NCBI GenBank assembly: GCA_003141455.1
Contig: PLMA01000068.1
Span: 1 to 48,492 of the forward strand
Direction of reading: 5' to 3'
Source of the DNA: Chloroflexota bacterium
GTDB taxonomy: Bacteria; Chloroflexota; Limnocylindria; Limnocylindrales; CSP1-4
DNA length: 48,492 nucleotides
Each line of letters begins with the position of its first letter. Positions within the stretch are counted from its first letter, which is position 1. The position numbers were made by a program, and so were the translations under genes. Below the pieces are notes generated by a model, which was given only the letters and a program-made list of their open reading frames with translations, was not told the DNA's origin and made no database searches. This document shows, one piece after another, positions 17,376 through 25,830 of the stretch.

Positions 17376-18056
17376 CTAGGCTCCCTGGAGCTGTCCCGCG
17401 GCCACGGCCGCCACGTCGCCCGTGGGCTGGACGAGGAAGATCCAGACGTCCCAGGCGCAGTGGCTGACCACGAGCGCGCCGATCGGGAATCCGGCCGCGT
17501 AGAGGAAGCACCAGTGAGCGCCGGCCACTCCGGCCGCGCCCATGAGGGTGAAGTTGCCCGTCGTCACGTGGACCGCCGAATAGGCCACGGCCGCCATCGC
17601 CGCGCCGGTCCAGCGGCCGTAGCGGCGCATGAGGGCCTCCTGGACCAGACCCCGCCAGAAGAGTTCCTCTGCCGGGCCGATGATCGTCACCAAGCGGAGC
17701 GCGGTATCGCTCCTTGGCGCGAGCTCGCGCAGCGAGTAGATGTCGCGTATCTGGTCGTCGCCGCCCGGCACGAAGCGTCGCGCGAAACGGTCCCCGAGCT
17801 TGAAGGTGCCGTATAGGGCTGCGGCCGAGGTGAGTCCCAGAGCTACTTCCCAAGGACCGACATGCGTCCGTCGAAGCTTCGGATTGGCGAGCAGGGCCAG
17901 GCCGCCCAGCGCCAGGCCGGTCGCCGTCATGCGACTCCAGAATCGGTCGCGCGGGCCGCGGAAGGTCGCGGCAAATGCCGGCACGGCGGCCGCCAATCCG
18001 ACCGCCAATGCGGCGTCGAGACGCCGGTCCGGGGCGTGCGTGCCCTTTCGAATCAC
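17376..18056 (-). CDS. CPBP-family intramembrane metalloprotease
   Basis: CPBP proteins are polytopic membrane enzymes related to the eukaryotic CAAX protease Rce1. The catalytic motifs are visible: EELFWRG with Glu130, Glu131 and Arg135, a His at 163 in SAVHVTTGN, and a His at 199 in VVSHCAWD. About six hydrophobic segments are predicted in 226 residues. Its ATG overlaps the stop codon of the upstream luciferase-like/UbiA fusion by four bases (18053-18056), so the two are translationally coupled. The substrate is unknown; in bacteria such proteins act on bacteriocins, small membrane peptides or as scaffolds. Close linkage to a prenyltransferase domain is suggestive but does not prove a shared substrate. 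Confidence 0.85.
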   Translation of the reverse strand: MIRKGTHAPDRRLDAALAVGLAAAVPAFAATFRGPRDRFWSRMTATGLALGGLALLANPKLRRTHVGPWEVALGLTSAAALYGTFKLGDRFARRFVPGGDDQIRDIYSLRELAPRSDTALRLVTIIGPAEELFWRGLVQEALMRRYGRWTGAAMAAVAYSAVHVTTGNFTLMGAAGVAGAHWCFLYAAGFPIGALVVSHCAWDVWIFLVQPTGDVAAVAAGQLQGA

Positions 18057-20146
18057 CCGGGCACCAGCCGCGCAAGGAGCAGCCCGACCACCAGCAGCGC
18101 CCCGAAGGCGAAGTGGAGCCTGGCAGTCTGCAGATCGATCATGGCGATCGCCCGAGCTTGACCGGCGGCGCCCAGCTCAGCCGAGCGGACCACCTGGGCA
18201 AGGAACGGCAGCGAGAAGACCGCGATCACGGTGGTGGCCGGAAGCCACCTCATCGCGATTGCGAAACCCAGAGTCACATATGCCCCGATCACCAGGCCCA
18301 GGTAGCCGTAGTGAGCCCAGTCGCGCCCGAGCCGGCTGGAGAGGGTGCTGATCCCGGCCCGTGTGTCTTCGCTGATGTCGCGCCACTCGTTGCCGTGGAG
18401 GATGGCCGCTACGAGCAGGCCAACCGGCAGCGACAGAACGAGGGCGTGCCAATCCCACAGGCCGGTGACGGCGTAGTAGGAGCCCACGACCATGATCGGG
18501 CCCATCAGGACGAAGACGACCGGCACGCCCAGGGCCCGGTACTTGTACTGGAACGGCGGCGCCGTATACGTATAGCCGGCGACCAGGCCGAGCAACCCCA
18601 GGCCCACGATGGCGGCACCGCGGAGCCACACCAGGTACCCGCCGACTGCGATCGCGGCAACGAAGAGCGCGATGGCAAAGGCGTACGCGCCACGCTCGCT
18701 GACCCGGCCTTTGAGTACCGCGTGGCTCATCCGGGGCGAAGTGATGGTGTCGATCCCTTTGCGGACGTCGTAGACCTCGTTGATGACGTTCGTGCCTGAG
18801 TGAAGGAGCATCCCGCCGGCGAGTGCGGCCAGGAACGGCGGCCACCAGAACCGCGAGTCGACCGCGGCGAGCGCCCCTCCGGCGAGGACCGGGATCGCGG
18901 AGGCCGTGTAGGCGAACGGCCGGAGGACCTCATATGCGGCGCCCAGACGACGGCCGGCACGGTCGAAGAGGCCGAGCCGGCGATCGCCGGCCAGACCGGC
19001 GCGGTGAGCTCCGGTGTCGGTGAGCGTTTCGGACGCGCCGGAGCCGTCTCGCGCGCCCTCGCGCCCGACCGCAGCCGCTACGCCCGTCGCTACGCCCTCG
19101 CGCCCGGCGGCGGGCATCGGTAGCGCGGCGTAGAGCCTCGCAGCCTCGATCAACTCGAGTATCTGGGTCTCGTCCTGCACGACCGGCTGCAGCAGCGGCA
19201 GATCGAGTCCCGTCTCGGAGTGGAAGTCCATGGCCCGGGCGGCCACGTCCTCGCGCGTGCCGCACAGCATGAAGGCGTCGAGCAGTTCGTCCGGGATGAG
19301 CTTGCCGGCCTCGTGGAAGTCCTCGGCCCGCCATGCGGTGGCGATCCGGTCTCGCAGGTCCAGATCGAATCCGGCCCGGTGCATCGAGACGTCGCCGAGG
19401 ATGGACATCATGTAGATCACGAACGGCTCGCGCTTGGCCCGGTTCAGCGCCTCGCTCCGCGTCTTGTCCACGAGCGAGAGCAGGTAGGCGGCCGTCTCGA
19501 TGTCGCCCGGGTCCCGGCCGGCGTCGGTCGCCGACGCAGCCAGGCGGTCCAGGATCCCACGCAGAGACGGGACGGACTCGCATGGTCGAGCGAGGTAGCC
19601 ATCGGCCTTCTGGCCGGCCAGCTCCACGAACTCCTTGCGGTACGCGGCCACGAATAGCGGGATACGGTGCACCGGCGGGAACATCGGCTGGATCGGCGGC
19701 AGGCCCGGCGTTGCGGAAGGGAGGCGCTCGCCGGCCCAGAGGGCGCGGAGCTGGTCGAGGGTGGAGCTGACGCGAGCGACGGCCTCGTCCGGGGAGTAGG
19801 GGATCCCCATCTGCTTGAGCCGCAGCGGCAGTCCGGTCCCGATGCCCATGACTATGTGTTCCGGCAGGATCTCGTCCAGGGCGGAACCGGTCATGGCCAG
19901 CACCACTGGGTGGCGGGTGTTCGGATTCACGGCGCCCAGTGCCAGCCGGAAGGAGCTCTCCGAATCGTTGGCGAGGGCGCCGGCGACAGCGGCGCCGTAC
20001 GTGATGGCATCTCTCTCGTAATAGGAGTCGTGGATCCACAAGGAGTCGAGTCCGGCGTCGCGCGCGCGCCTCGTCCAATCGATGACGTCCGAAACGTCGC
20101 CCCTGGCCGCGAGCCCCAAGCCGACGCGACGTGTCAGCGCGCGCAT
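18053..20146 (-). CDS. Fusion of luciferase-like (LLM) oxidoreductase and UbiA/MenA-type prenyltransferase
   Basis: Residues 1-345 are a luciferase-like monooxygenase barrel of the F420- or flavin-dependent type (WTRRARDAGLDSLWIHD, MGIGTGLPLRL, PLFVAAYRKEFVELAG). A Gly/Ala/Arg-rich linker spans about 346-400. Residues about 401-697 are an integral membrane UbiA-family prenyltransferase with both diphosphate-binding motifs: N453xxNExxD460xxxGID466 and N586EWRDISED594TRAG. These match MenA (1,4-dihydroxy-2-naphthoate prenyltransferase) better than protoheme or chlorophyll homologues. The reading frame is uninterrupted and the start (ATG at 20146) has GGGAGAG upstream. Each half has the expected full length. 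If functional, one chain would carry a redox domain and a quinone-type prenylation domain. The CPBP gene follows with a four-base overlap. Confidence 0.88.
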   Translation of the reverse strand: MRALTRRVGLGLAARGDVSDVIDWTRRARDAGLDSLWIHDSYYERDAITYGAAVAGALANDSESSFRLALGAVNPNTRHPVVLAMTGSALDEILPEHIVMGIGTGLPLRLKQMGIPYSPDEAVARVSSTLDQLRALWAGERLPSATPGLPPIQPMFPPVHRIPLFVAAYRKEFVELAGQKADGYLARPCESVPSLRGILDRLAASATDAGRDPGDIETAAYLLSLVDKTRSEALNRAKREPFVIYMMSILGDVSMHRAGFDLDLRDRIATAWRAEDFHEAGKLIPDELLDAFMLCGTREDVAARAMDFHSETGLDLPLLQPVVQDETQILELIEAARLYAALPMPAAGREGVATGVAAAVGREGARDGSGASETLTDTGAHRAGLAGDRRLGLFDRAGRRLGAAYEVLRPFAYTASAIPVLAGGALAAVDSRFWWPPFLAALAGGMLLHSGTNVINEVYDVRKGIDTITSPRMSHAVLKGRVSERGAYAFAIALFVAAIAVGGYLVWLRGAAIVGLGLLGLVAGYTYTAPPFQYKYRALGVPVVFVLMGPIMVVGSYYAVTGLWDWHALVLSLPVGLLVAAILHGNEWRDISEDTRAGISTLSSRLGRDWAHYGYLGLVIGAYVTLGFAIAMRWLPATTVIAVFSLPFLAQVVRSAELGAAGQARAIAMIDLQTARLHFAFGALLVVGLLLARLVPG

Positions 20147-20307
20147 CTCTCTCCCGTGAACTGGCGCCGGCGTCGGGACGTCGGTAGCCTGCCGAGCCGC
20201 CGGGCGCGTCGATATGTTAGCGGCTTACCGTTCGAAGCCCGGCGTCGGGCGCCAGGAATGGGACGCGATCCCGCCGTGCGGTCTCTGCTGGGTAGCGTCC
20301 CATCGCC

Positions 20308-20313
20308 TAAGGT
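20308..20313 (+). promoter_or_regulatory. Putative -10 element (TAAGGT) before the GNAT gene
   Basis: TAAGGT is followed by six bases and GTG at 20320. The AAGG within it could instead act as a weak ribosome-binding site, so the two readings compete. Confidence 0.35.
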
Positions 20314-20319
20314 TTGTCT

Positions 20320-21177
20320 GTGCCACTGCCCACCGGCCCCGCTCCATGGTTCGGGCTGAGCCAGGAGACCCTGCGCGCGCTGGAAGTACATCCCGCGCGC
20401 GCCGTCGCCATCCCAGGTCGCGGCTGGCGCGACCTGGGCGATGCCGTGCTGCTCTTCTCGGCCGGCGAGAAGGAGCCCTTCTTCAATCGACTGACCGCCG
20501 TCCGCTGGCCGGACGACGCGAGGGCCTTCGACGTCCGGCTGAGGGATACGAACGAGCTCTTCGCCGCGCTGGGCCGCAAACCTTACGTGTGGGCGATTCC
20601 CGACCTCAGCACGCCGAGGGACCTGATCGCGCGCCTTGCCGCGAACGGGTTCGTAAACCAGGGCGGCGGCTTCGACATGGTCCTGGTGCGGGAGCCCGAC
20701 GGTCGGCTCGAGGCGCCGCTTCCCAGTGGGGCGGTGCTGGAGAGCTGGAACTGCCCTTCGGCGCAAGACCGACCGGGCCTGGCGCAGGCGCTGGCGCGGG
20801 TCATCGGCGAGTCGTTCCACATTCCGGAGTCGCGACACTCCAACCTGGTCGCGGAGATCGCGCTGACCCTGCAACAGCCCAGCTTCCACGCCTACCTGCT
20901 CCGAATCGACGGCGAGCCCGTGGCGACGGGGGAGCGCTATTCCTTCGACGGGGCAAGCTATCTCTCGTCGATCGGAACCCGCCCACTGTGGCGTGGCCAC
21001 GGCTTCGGCAGCCTCATCACGCGGGCTCTGGCCCGTGATTCGGTGGCCGGCGGCTTCGATCTCGTCTACCTCGGCGTCTATGCGGACAATACCCGGGCGA
21101 TCCGGTTGTACGGGCGGCTCGGCTTCGCCACGCTGGGCTCGCGTTCGGCCGAGATGCTGCTCGAACACCCAAGGTAG
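20320..21177 (+). CDS. GNAT-family N-acetyltransferase
   Basis: The C-terminal half holds the acetyl-CoA binding core: TRPLWRGHGFGSLITRAL is the Q/RxxGxG/A type motif A, and NTRAIRLYGRLGF is the following helix and strand. The N-terminal 130 residues are a divergent first GNAT-like half or a substrate domain, giving an unusually long protein of 285 residues. The acceptor is unknown. GTG at 20320 is preferred over TTG at 20314 on spacing from AAGG or TAAGGT. It is transcribed divergently from the LLM/UbiA fusion. Confidence 0.82.
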   Translation: MPLPTGPAPWFGLSQETLRALEVHPARAVAIPGRGWRDLGDAVLLFSAGEKEPFFNRLTAVRWPDDARAFDVRLRDTNELFAALGRKPYVWAIPDLSTPRDLIARLAANGFVNQGGGFDMVLVREPDGRLEAPLPSGAVLESWNCPSAQDRPGLAQALARVIGESFHIPESRHSNLVAEIALTLQQPSFHAYLLRIDGEPVATGERYSFDGASYLSSIGTRPLWRGHGFGSLITRALARDSVAGGFDLVYLGVYADNTRAIRLYGRLGFATLGSRSAEMLLEHPR

Positions 21178-21345
21178 AGCGCCAACGCGGGCCCTGGAGG
21201 CCAACTGTCCGCGTCCGATCCTTCGCTCGACCGGACGGCGATCATTCGCAAGGCGGACGACCCTCCTGGCCCGGGGTCGCTACAGTCGTCCTCAGCCGAC
21301 CGGCGCCAGCACGGACGTCGGCCAGGCCCAAGCCAGGGGAGTGAG

Positions 21346-22275
21346 ATGACGGAGAGCGGCGAGCCGGTCATCCGCGTTGCCGACCTGTGCAAGTGCTACG
21401 GCGACGTGAAAGCCGTCGACGGGGTGAGCTTCACGGTCGCGCGGGGCGAAGTCTTCGGCATGCTCGGTCCGAACGGGGCCGGCAAGACCACGACCATCGA
21501 GATCCTCGAGGGCCTTCGCGAACCGGACTCAGGGGCGGTCACGGTCTTCGGGATGGACGTGACCAGGCATGCCGAATCGATCAAGCAGCGCATCGGGGTC
21601 CAGCTTCAGACGGTGTCGCTGTACCCGCGGCTCACGGTCACCGAGTTGCTGGACCTGTTCGGCAGCTTCTACGAGCATCATCTGCCGACCAAGCAGCTGA
21701 TCGACGCCGTCGACCTGGGCGACCGCGCCACGGCTCGATCGATGAACCTGTCCGGTGGCCAGCAGCAGCGCCTCTCGATCGCCCTCGCCCTGGTCAGCGA
21801 TCCGGAACTGATCTTCCTGGACGAGCCGACGACCGGTCTGGATCCGCAGGCGCGCCGCTCCCTGTGGGACCTGGTCAAGGGGTTCCAATCCAAAGGCAAG
21901 ACGGTGATGCTCACGACGCACTACATGGAAGAGGCCGCCGAGTTGTGCGACCGCGTCGCCATCATGGATCACGGGCACATCCTCGAGATGGGAACGGTTC
22001 CGGAACTCATCGGGCGGCGTTTCAAGGAGCGGGCGGTCTTCTTCGACACTACGCCGCAACTCCCGATGGATCGGTTGAGCAAGCTGGACGGAGTGACGCG
22101 GTCCAGCCAGGAGGACGGGCAGACGCTCCTCTACTCGCTCGACGTGCCGGGCACCATCGGGACTCTGCTCGCGCTGGCCGATGGACTCGGCGTGGAGCCT
22201 CACAACCTGGGGATCCGCCAGGCCACCCTCGAGGACGTCTTCCTCGACCTGACCGGTCGAGCCCTGCGCGACTAG
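21346..22275 (+). CDS. ABC transporter ATP-binding protein (exporter, ABC-2 type)
   Basis: The ATPase subunit drives an efflux pump. The Walker A motif is GPNGAGKTTT, the signature is LSGGQQQR, the Walker B motif is LIFLDEPTTGLDP, and the switch His lies in TTHYMEEA. The C-terminal 80 residues form the extra domain found in multidrug or antibiotic exporters of the DrrA type. The ATG at 21346 follows GGGGAGTGAG. The permease gene follows ten bases after the stop, so the pair is an operon. The substrate cannot be read from sequence. Confidence 0.94.
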   Translation: MTESGEPVIRVADLCKCYGDVKAVDGVSFTVARGEVFGMLGPNGAGKTTTIEILEGLREPDSGAVTVFGMDVTRHAESIKQRIGVQLQTVSLYPRLTVTELLDLFGSFYEHHLPTKQLIDAVDLGDRATARSMNLSGGQQQRLSIALALVSDPELIFLDEPTTGLDPQARRSLWDLVKGFQSKGKTVMLTTHYMEEAAELCDRVAIMDHGHILEMGTVPELIGRRFKERAVFFDTTPQLPMDRLSKLDGVTRSSQEDGQTLLYSLDVPGTIGTLLALADGLGVEPHNLGIRQATLEDVFLDLTGRALRD

Positions 22276-22284
22276 GAGCCGATG

Positions 22285-23382
22285 ATGAGCACCCTCCTAC
22301 TGCTTACGGTCGCGAACATAAAGAGCCTGGTCCGAGACAGGGCGGCGCTCTTCTGGACCTTCTTCTTCCCGGTCATGTTCGTGCTCCTCTTCGGAGTCCT
22401 CTTCTCGGGAGCCGGCAACAGCAAGGTCTCCGCGGGGTTCGTCGACCTGGATAACACGACCGACTCCGCCAAGGTCCATCAGGCGTTCTCCGGCGTCTCG
22501 CTCCTGGACCTCAAGGTCGGCACCCTCGATGACGAGAAGGCGGCCATGCAGCGTGGCGACATCTCGGCGGTCATCGTCCTGCCCAAGGGACTGCAGCAGA
22601 CAGTCGACTCGGCCAAGTCCGGACAAGCGGCGAGCATCGCGATCCAGCTCTACGTCGATCCGAGCAAAAGCCAGACCGCCCAGGTCATCCAGGGGATCGT
22701 GGTCCAGATCGCCAACGGCTTCAATCTGCAGCTGGCGAACGGCTCGGAGATCGTCAAGATCGAACAGCTCCCGCTCTCGTCGACGAACCTGAGCAACGTC
22801 GCCTATCTCGTGCCCAGCATCCTTGCCATGGCCCTGATGCAACTCGGCGTCTTCGCGGCAATCCCGCTCGTGCAGCAACGCGAGAAAGGGATCCTGAAGC
22901 GGATCGGCGCGACGCCACTCCCACGCTGGAAGCTAGTTGCCAGCAACATCCTGCTGCGACTGGGGGTCGCCGCGATAGATGGGGTGCTGATCATCGGCAT
23001 AGGGATAGCCGCGTTCAATATCCAGATCGTCGGCAGCGTTCCGGCCATGGCCGGGCTGATCCTCCTGGGCGCGGGCGCCTTCCTGGCAATCGGCTTCCTG
23101 CTGGCGTCGTTCCTCAAGACGGAAGAGCAGGCCACGGGCGTCGTGCAGGTCGTTCAGATGCCGCTGATGTTCCTGTCGGGCATCTTTTTCCCGTTCGATT
23201 TCATGCCGAGCTGGCTCCAGGGCGTGGCGCGCCTGCTGCCGCTGACCTATCTGGGCGACGCTCTTCGGCAGGTCATGGTCAACGGCACCCAGGTGGCCCC
23301 GCTCGGGGTTGACGTGGCGATCCTCACCGGCTGGCTTGTCGTCTGCCTGGCCGTGGCCGCGCGTACCTTCCGCTGGGAGTAG
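22285..23382 (+). CDS. ABC-2 type transporter permease
   Basis: This is the membrane partner of the preceding ATPase. The protein has one N-terminal helix (about residues 20-40), an extracytoplasmic domain of about 140 residues (VSAGFVDLDNT, ISAVIVLPKGL), and a block of five hydrophobic helices, with the family motif QMPLMFLSGIFFPFDFMP and the conserved LLPLTYLGDALRQ near the end. ATG codons at 22282 and 22285 are adjacent; the second has better spacing (six bases) from AGGAG at 22274-22278. The arrangement resembles ABC exporters for drugs or lipids. Confidence 0.92.
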   Translation: MSTLLLLTVANIKSLVRDRAALFWTFFFPVMFVLLFGVLFSGAGNSKVSAGFVDLDNTTDSAKVHQAFSGVSLLDLKVGTLDDEKAAMQRGDISAVIVLPKGLQQTVDSAKSGQAASIAIQLYVDPSKSQTAQVIQGIVVQIANGFNLQLANGSEIVKIEQLPLSSTNLSNVAYLVPSILAMALMQLGVFAAIPLVQQREKGILKRIGATPLPRWKLVASNILLRLGVAAIDGVLIIGIGIAAFNIQIVGSVPAMAGLILLGAGAFLAIGFLLASFLKTEEQATGVVQVVQMPLMFLSGIFFPFDFMPSWLQGVARLLPLTYLGDALRQVMVNGTQVAPLGVDVAILTGWLVVCLAVAARTFRWE

Positions 23383-23464
23383 CCGGTCGGGGGCCTTGAC
23401 GCCGCCGGGCACCTCAGTCATCGTCGATTCGCGGCGCCTCAGCCGCTCTGGGGGAGGGCAACGA

Positions 23465-23812
23465 ATGTCGAGGAAGTGGTGGGCGGCGCTGGTCGTGGCC
23501 GTAGTCGTGGCATGTGCGTTCGGCGCCGGATATAGGGTCGGTAGCGACAGCTCCAGCCAGGTGGCGTACTACACCGCCGACTGCTACACGGGCATCGGTG
23601 TCGCCACCTGTCAGGTGGGGAACATGGGCTACGGCTTCAGGTCGGCGGTGAATTGGACCGACAGTGGCGGCGCTGTCCACTCCGACAGCTGGCCCGATTG
23701 CCTCCCGAACACGCAGGTAACCAAGGGGGTCCGCTTCGCTGTGGCGTGGCTGCCGACCGGGGACAACGGCACCGTCGCAACTATCGTCTGGGTGGACTGC
23801 CGGAACCACTAG
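23465..23812 (+). CDS. Small membrane-anchored or secreted Cys-containing protein
   Basis: An N-terminal hydrophobic helix (about residues 6-22) follows a basic Met-Ser-Arg-Lys start. The rest, about 90 residues, is exported by prediction and holds four cysteines (ADCYTG, ATCQ, PDCLPN, VDCRN), enough for two disulfides. The ATG at 23465 follows a purine-rich GGGGGAGGG site (23450-23458). I do not recognise the family. The gene ends 28 bases before the Ddn-family gene and may be co-transcribed with it. Confidence 0.72.
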   Translation: MSRKWWAALVVAVVVACAFGAGYRVGSDSSSQVAYYTADCYTGIGVATCQVGNMGYGFRSAVNWTDSGGAVHSDSWPDCLPNTQVTKGVRFAVAWLPTGDNGTVATIVWVDCRNH

Positions 23813-23840
23813 ATCCTGCACGCAGAGGGAGGACCGCTAC

Positions 23841-24314
23841 ATGTCGGTAAGGCCCAACAAGACCCCGCGACTCCCGCCGCGCTGGTTCGTCCGCTTGGCT
23901 TGGGCGGTCCACCGTGCCATCTATCGCCTGACCGGCGGCAGACGTGGCCTGTGGCGTCCGAAGGTCGACAAGTGGGGCACGATGCGCCTCAAGACGATCG
24001 GGCGCCGCACGGGCCGGGAGCGCATCGCGATCCTCGGTTACTACGAGGACGGGCCGAACCTGGTCACCCTGGCCATGAATGGCTGGGCAGATGGCGAGCC
24101 CGCCTGGTGGCTCAACCTCCAGGCGCATCCCATCGCCAGCGTCGACCTGGCTGATGGATCGCGCGCGGTGCGCGCCCGCGCGGCGGAGGGAAATGAACGC
24201 GCACGCCTATGGGCCGGGTGGCGAGCCGTAGGGGACGACGTCGATGCGTATGCGACCCTGCGGTCCTCCGAAACGGCGGTCGTGATCCTGGAGCCACTGC
24301 CCGAAGGCCAGTAG
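23841..24314 (+). CDS. Deazaflavin (F420)-dependent nitroreductase family protein (Ddn-like)
   Basis: Ddn-family proteins are small split-barrel enzymes that use reduced coenzyme F420 to reduce quinones or nitro compounds at the membrane. The typical core is present: LKTIGRRTGRERIAILGYYEDG, then AMNGWADGEPAWWLNLQAHP. The length of 157 residues is usual. The start follows AGAGGGAGGA. Known family members often bind F420, but a few use other cofactors. Whether this organism makes F420 cannot be seen here; the LLM domain at 18-20 kb would be consistent with it. Confidence 0.9.
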   Translation: MSVRPNKTPRLPPRWFVRLAWAVHRAIYRLTGGRRGLWRPKVDKWGTMRLKTIGRRTGRERIAILGYYEDGPNLVTLAMNGWADGEPAWWLNLQAHPIASVDLADGSRAVRARAAEGNERARLWAGWRAVGDDVDAYATLRSSETAVVILEPLPEGQ

Positions 24315-24472
24315 TCTCCGGCTGGCTTGTCGGCAGCCTGCCGTCACGGCGCCCTGAGCGGCAGTCGAGGAGGGGCGTCGCTCGTCACGGTCTAGGTTGT
24401 CTGCCGGCCGACAGTGGCATGGGATGCCGGATGGTAGGCTCGGTGCGTCGTGTCCTGGGCGAGGAAGAGGAA

Positions 24473-25018
24473 TTGCCGAACTCGCGAACGCGGCTGTACG
24501 GGACGGCCCTTGCCTTCGTGATAGCTGCGGCCGTTGCGTCAATCGTGACGGTGATTGGCACAGGGCAACCGGGCCCCGGGCTCATCACCGATTGGATCGA
24601 CTTCATCCTGGCGGCATGCCTGGCAGCCGTGATGCTTTCGATTCGGGTCCGCGGTCGCCGGTATGACGGCGCGGGCGACGTGACGGCTATGGCAGTCGTC
24701 ACGTACGTAATCGGGGTGCTGCTCTTCCCCATCGTGCAGCTGGTCGCGACCTTGCCGTCCGTATCGAACGGGGGACTGATACCCTGCCCGAGCTACCCGT
24801 TTGGCGGAACTCTCTACGAAGGCTGTGCAAGCGGCCTCCACGGCAGCGCGGCGTGGGATGCGCTGATCAGCGTGACCGTCGAGTACTACAAGTTGACGCA
24901 TGTGGCGCTCCTCGTTCTTTCGCCCCTGCTGGTAGTACTCGCAGTCCCGTCGCTCGTCTGGGTTCGATTGATGAGGCGGTTCGCAGGCGTCACCGACCCG
25001 CGCTACCAGCGCTCGTGA
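24473..25018 (+). CDS. Four-helix membrane protein of unknown function
   Basis: About four hydrophobic helices are predicted in 181 residues, with a loop holding two Cys (IPCPSYPFGG, LYEGCASG) on the outside between the second pair. The start is uncertain: TTG at 24473 has GAGGAAGAGG just upstream, but ATG at 24431 or 24419 would also be in frame. The last few codons (YQRS and stop) lie inside the duplicated nitroreductase tail at 25003-25118, so the present C-terminus was probably created or altered by that event. The family is not recognised. Confidence 0.7.
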   Translation: MPNSRTRLYGTALAFVIAAAVASIVTVIGTGQPGPGLITDWIDFILAACLAAVMLSIRVRGRRYDGAGDVTAMAVVTYVIGVLLFPIVQLVATLPSVSNGGLIPCPSYPFGGTLYEGCASGLHGSAAWDALISVTVEYYKLTHVALLVLSPLLVVLAVPSLVWVRLMRRFAGVTDPRYQRS

Positions 25019-25118
25019 TGGGCGATTGCCTCGAGGGGCTTCCGGCCGCCGGCGCGCTTGGGCCAGGTGAGCGCCTCGGGTTTCTCGGGATAGCCGAACG
25101 AGAGCATGAACTCGCACC
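25003..25118 (-). pseudogene. Duplicated 3' fragment of a nitroreductase gene
   Basis: On the minus strand this 116-bp piece reads the last 38 codons and the stop of a nitroreductase-family protein (FMLSFGYPEKPEALTWPKRA, ending HHERW). It matches 25715-25830, the end of the intact nitroreductase gene, over the same length with nine mismatches by my count. It has no upstream part of the gene. The differences are mostly at third codon positions or are conservative, so the copy once evolved as coding sequence or came from a related strain. Confidence 0.8.
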
Positions 25119-25129
25119 GCATCGATTAA

Positions 25130-25672
25130 TCAATCACTCCGGTCGCGGAGGGCCTCATCCAGATCGCGAAGCAGCTCCCCGACGCGCCCTCCGCCAGGCG
25201 GTGCCGCGGGGTAACGGCTGAGCACGTCAACGACGATTGGTGTCGCGCGCCGGCGAGCTTGCTCGATGTAGTCGGCACCGACATCTCGATCGTCGCGCGC
25301 CATCCGCTCGGCCGCTCTCGCCGCATGGGCCGCTGCCCCCAGAATGTGCTTCACCTGGTGAGCGTCGGCCAGTGGATGCAGGTACGCAGCGGATGCCGCG
25401 CACATCGCTGCTCGCGCCGCATCGCCCGCGGCCGCGGTGTCTGCATCTCGGGCCGCCTTTAGCGCCGCCCACGCGGTGTCGCGCAGTGTCTTCCCGCGTT
25501 TGCCGCCTCGGGCGAACGTCCATGCGGCATCGATCGCGTCGCGAGTGCGGGAGTCGGCCGGGTGTGCTCTCTCGAAGATCTCCAGCACTTCCTGTGCGCT
25601 CTCAGCGGCGTAGCTGGTGACCTCACGAAGGTCGTGCATGCTCAGAACGATCTCGCTGGTTTCGTTCGCCAC
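25130..25672 (-). CDS. Imm-5-like putative immunity protein
   Basis: The protein resembles the Imm-5-like family of putative immunity proteins, which are all-helical and Ala-rich. Diagnostic segments include MHDLREVTSYAAESAQEVL, GGKRGKTLRDTAWAALKAAR and YLHPLADAHQVKHILGAAAH. Such proteins are thought to protect against polymorphic toxins, although many occur without a toxin gene. No toxin is visible here. The GTG at 25672 has AGGA eight bases upstream; an internal ATG at 25639 is also possible. The gene lies between two copies of the nitroreductase tail, which suggests arrival by recombination. Confidence 0.75.
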   Translation of the reverse strand: MANETSEIVLSMHDLREVTSYAAESAQEVLEIFERAHPADSRTRDAIDAAWTFARGGKRGKTLRDTAWAALKAARDADTAAAGDAARAAMCAASAAYLHPLADAHQVKHILGAAAHAARAAERMARDDRDVGADYIEQARRRATPIVVDVLSRYPAAPPGGGRVGELLRDLDEALRDRSD

Positions 25673-25714
25673 GGTTACCGTCCTCGTCCACCACACTGGA
25701 CGCTCTTGGTCTGA

Positions 25715-25830
25715 CTACCAGCGCTCGTGATGGACGATCGCCTCCAGGGGCTTGCGGCCGCCGGCGCGCTTGGGCCAGGTCAGGGCTTCGGGGTTCTCGG
25801 GGTAGCCGAACGAGAGCATGAACTCGCACC
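25715..25830 (-). repeat. Intact copy of the 116-bp direct repeat (3' end of nitroreductase gene)
   Basis: This segment is the second copy of the repeat described at 25003-25118, in the same orientation. The pair encloses the Imm-5-like gene (25119-25714). Confidence 0.85.
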
